DNA of 64,000 bases, taken from the NCBI GenBank assembly GCA_026724425.1, contig JAIUCV010000395.1, forward strand, positions 124,001 to 188,000. Reading direction: 5' to 3'. This document shows positions 62,291 to 64,000 of this stretch, piece by piece. A program made the translations under genes and the position numbers. The number at the start of each line of letters is the position of its first letter. Within the stretch, counting starts at the first letter, position 1. This DNA comes from Erythrophleum ivorense. Its lineage: Eukaryota > Streptophyta > Magnoliopsida > Fabales > Fabaceae. The notes beneath the pieces are model-generated. The model saw only the letters and a program-made list of their open reading frames with translations. It did not search any database and was not told the DNA's origin.

Positions 62291-62633
62291 CCGGGTGGGT
62301 GTTTGGCGTTTTTTCTTGGACTTAACAATTTCTCCAGCGTAAGAGTCTGAATTTTGTGAATACTTGTAAGTAGGAGCAAACATGATCCATCCTTTGTCAA
62401 ATCAGTTAAAAACTCTTCCTGCGTCTCTCTCAGCATTCAACTGTTTACATAATGACTATGAATATGCGTGTATGCATTGATATTCTATTAAAGTATTAAC
62501 TTACTATGAATACATAGAGATACACTTGATCTTTCTCCAACAAAGCGTCCCAATCATTATCCTCCAGCAGGAACCTTGTTTCATCGTAACTCAAAGCAAT
62601 CTGATAATTAAAATCTCCCAGCCATATATTTGA
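62291..62633 (-). pseudogene. Decayed inositol polyphosphate 5-phosphatase fragment
   Basis: Two exon-like blocks are visible on the minus strand. Block A (62,526-62,633) encodes NIWLGDFNYQIALSYDETRF and LLEDNDWDALLEKDQ. Block B (62,291-62,440) encodes LNAERDAGRVFN, a stop, FDKGWIMFAPTYKYSQNSD and SYAGEIVKSKKKRQTP. They resemble the WxGDxNYR catalytic block and the PTYKY block of plant type I inositol polyphosphate 5-phosphatases. The 85-bp gap has GT and AG ends, so it is a retained intron. The Arg after NY is Gln, the stop replaces a Gly-type codon, and the following WCDRIL block is lost. No other exons are recognised nearby. It is a partial genomic duplicate that cannot make a working enzyme. 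Confidence 0.7.
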
Positions 62634-62764
62634 TTGCAAAAAGGATATAATGATTAATACAAGGTATAAAAATATTATTATCACTTTCCTACATTCCCAT
62701 GTATTTCTTAGGAAATGTCTTTTGTTTGGTTTTGCATATTGCTGTCGTAAGTCCATTTTAAATG

Positions 62765-63156
62765 TAATTTGCAACAGTATATGTGAATGTAATTTTTCAT
62801 ATTACTGTCATAGGGTCACGATGAAGAGGCTAAATGTAATTTGCAACAGTATGTGTGAATGCATTTTGTTTTTACTGTGATAAAGGGAAAAGAGCATAAT
62901 GTTATTTGCCAAATGAGCTCTAACAGGTTTTATTGTTTATATTTGCCAAATGAAATAGGACTATAGATGTTACGTGTTAAATGAAATAGGAGCATGTAAT
63001 TTGCAACAATATGTGTGAATGCATTTTGTTTTTACTGTGATAAAGGGAAAAGAGCATAATGTTATTTGCCAAATGAGCTCTAACAGGGTTTATTGTTTAT
63101 ATTTGCCAAATGAAATAGGACTATAGATGTTACGTGTTAAATGAAATAGGAGCATG
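62765..63156 (+). repeat. 160-bp tandem repeat with a partial upstream copy
   Basis: Two nearly identical units run 62,836-62,995 and 62,996-63,155, each starting GTAATTTGCAACA and ending in ATGAAATAGGAGCAT. A truncated unit starts at about 62,765 (GTAATTTGCAACAGTATATG). The two full units differ at only a few positions, so the duplication is recent. Confidence 0.85.
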
Positions 63157-63606
63157 TGATCAGCATGTGTTCTGTTATGGGTAGCATGTATTAGCTATAA
63201 GAGGTCGTTAGGTCGTTAGGAAGTCAATATACCGTTAGGGAGTTGGAATCTCGGTAAGAGGATGTATAAAGGGAACACACAAAAATAATATAAGCAGAAT
63301 TTGATTGTGGCTAATACTGAGTATCACTAAATTGGAGCTCTGTACCAATAGAGGATGGCTTACATACAGCAAATCAAGTTATTTGAAAAAATAACTAATT
63401 AATGGCAGTTCAAGACTAGTGAAAACACAATACTCTATCTTCTTTGGTTAGGTTGCTTATAGTTATATCCAAGTTCACACTAGCTACTTTAGAGACATCT
63501 CAACAAATGTTTTCTTATTTAATCTATTCTCTAGTTTTCTATTTCTTCTTTTCCCTATGTTTTTCTATTTTTGTTCTTAATATTTTCTTATGATCTATAA
63601 TTTATA
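63157..63606. other. Flank upstream of the Myb/SANT-like gene
   Basis: No gene or strong repeat was seen. An overlapping direct repeat, GGTCGTTA twice, occurs near 63,203-63,219. Confidence 0.4.
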
Positions 63607-63965
63607 ATGGCACCTAAAAAAGATATGAGAGGTTTTGAGGGAGATGGAAGAGATAAAGCAAGATGGAATGATAAAAAAACTAAAATATTCTTGAAAATAT
63701 GTGTTGAAGAGATACTTGCTGGGAATAGACCAAGTACGCATTTTAATAAAGAAGGGTGGAAGAATTTCCAAAAAAAATTTCATGAGCGAACAGGGTGTGC
63801 TTATGATCACACACAATTAAAAAATAGATGGAATGCCTTGAAAAGGGAGTTTACATCTTTTACAAAAATGGTTAAAAAAGAGACTGGACTTGGATGGGAT
63901 CATGAAAAAAAAAACCATACAAACTCCTAAAGAATGGTAGGTTGATAAAAGTAAAGTATGTCTGT
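63607..63965 (+). pseudogene. Myb/SANT-like (LIMYB-type) gene, broken and cut by the window edge
   Basis: The frame from 63,607 gives MAPKKDMRGFEGDGRDKARW and a Myb/SANT-like domain of the Myb_DNA-bind_3 type: WNDKKTKIFLKICVEEILAG, THFNKEGWKNFQKKFHERTG, and LKNRWNALKREFTSFTKMVK followed by ETGLGWD. This is the layout of plant 'L10-interacting MYB domain-containing' proteins, many of which are related to PIF/Harbinger transposon ORF1. In the A-run at 63,906-63,915 the frame shifts by one; the alternative frame continues with TIQTPKEW and then meets a TAG where the family often has Trp. The gene is therefore probably dead, unless the A-run length is a sequencing error. The rest lies outside the window. 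Confidence 0.7.
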
Positions 63966-64000
63966 GTTTTGATTCAGTACATAATTTTTTTTAATTACAT

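Noticed and set aside
1..64000. CRISPR arrays, tRNA and rRNA genes
   Set aside because: No regularly spaced identical repeats with unique spacers, and no cloverleaf or rRNA-like blocks were recognised on either strand.

Overview
The window is nuclear DNA of a flowering plant, most likely a eudicot. It is very AT-rich, has spliced genes with GT-AG introns, plant-specific gene families (an AGL15-type MADS-box factor, a BPS1/BYPASS-like protein) and plant transposon classes (CACTA, PIF/Harbinger and hAT-type MITEs, L1-like LINE, LTR-like elements). The sequence alone does not fix the species. No bacterial, viral or CRISPR features were seen.

Layout. 1-4.7 kb is AT-rich intergenic DNA with several long-inverted-repeat (MITE-like) elements. 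4.74-11.2 kb is a decayed CACTA transposon (CACTA-A), transposase on the minus strand, carrying nested MITEs. 11.7-26.6 kb is a second, larger decayed CACTA (CACTA-B), plus strand: TNP2-type transposase, then a Transposase_24-type second ORF, then a ULP1-like protease domain. Two related LTR-like elements of 2.9 and 3.4 kb sit inside it in opposite orientations. 27.3-28.85 kb (minus) is an intact two-exon glyoxalase I-like VOC gene. 29-35 kb is intergenic with one LTR-like segment. 35.37-40.6 kb (plus) is an eight-exon class I SAM-dependent methyltransferase. 40.6-49.6 kb is intergenic with a tandem duplication and several hairpin elements. 49.99-53.93 kb (plus) is an intact eight-exon AGL15-like MADS-box gene. 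55.0-56.5 kb (minus) is an L1-like LINE fragment. 58.1-59.07 kb (minus) is an intronless BPS1-like gene. 59.2-64 kb is repeat-rich, with a decayed inositol polyphosphate 5-phosphatase fragment, a 160-bp tandem repeat and a broken Myb/SANT-like (LIMYB-type) gene at the right edge.

The four intact genes look like independent single-copy genes: no operon-like or cluster logic links them. Exon boundaries were set by hand from splice signals, reading frame and remembered family conservation. In the three spliced genes the exon lengths sum to whole codons (207, 252 and 255 residues). I saw no clearly new molecular system. The most informative points are the datable nesting inside CACTA-B, a probable GC-AG intron and a C(A/T)8G site in the AGL15-like gene, and several long hairpin elements that could be small-RNA sources.
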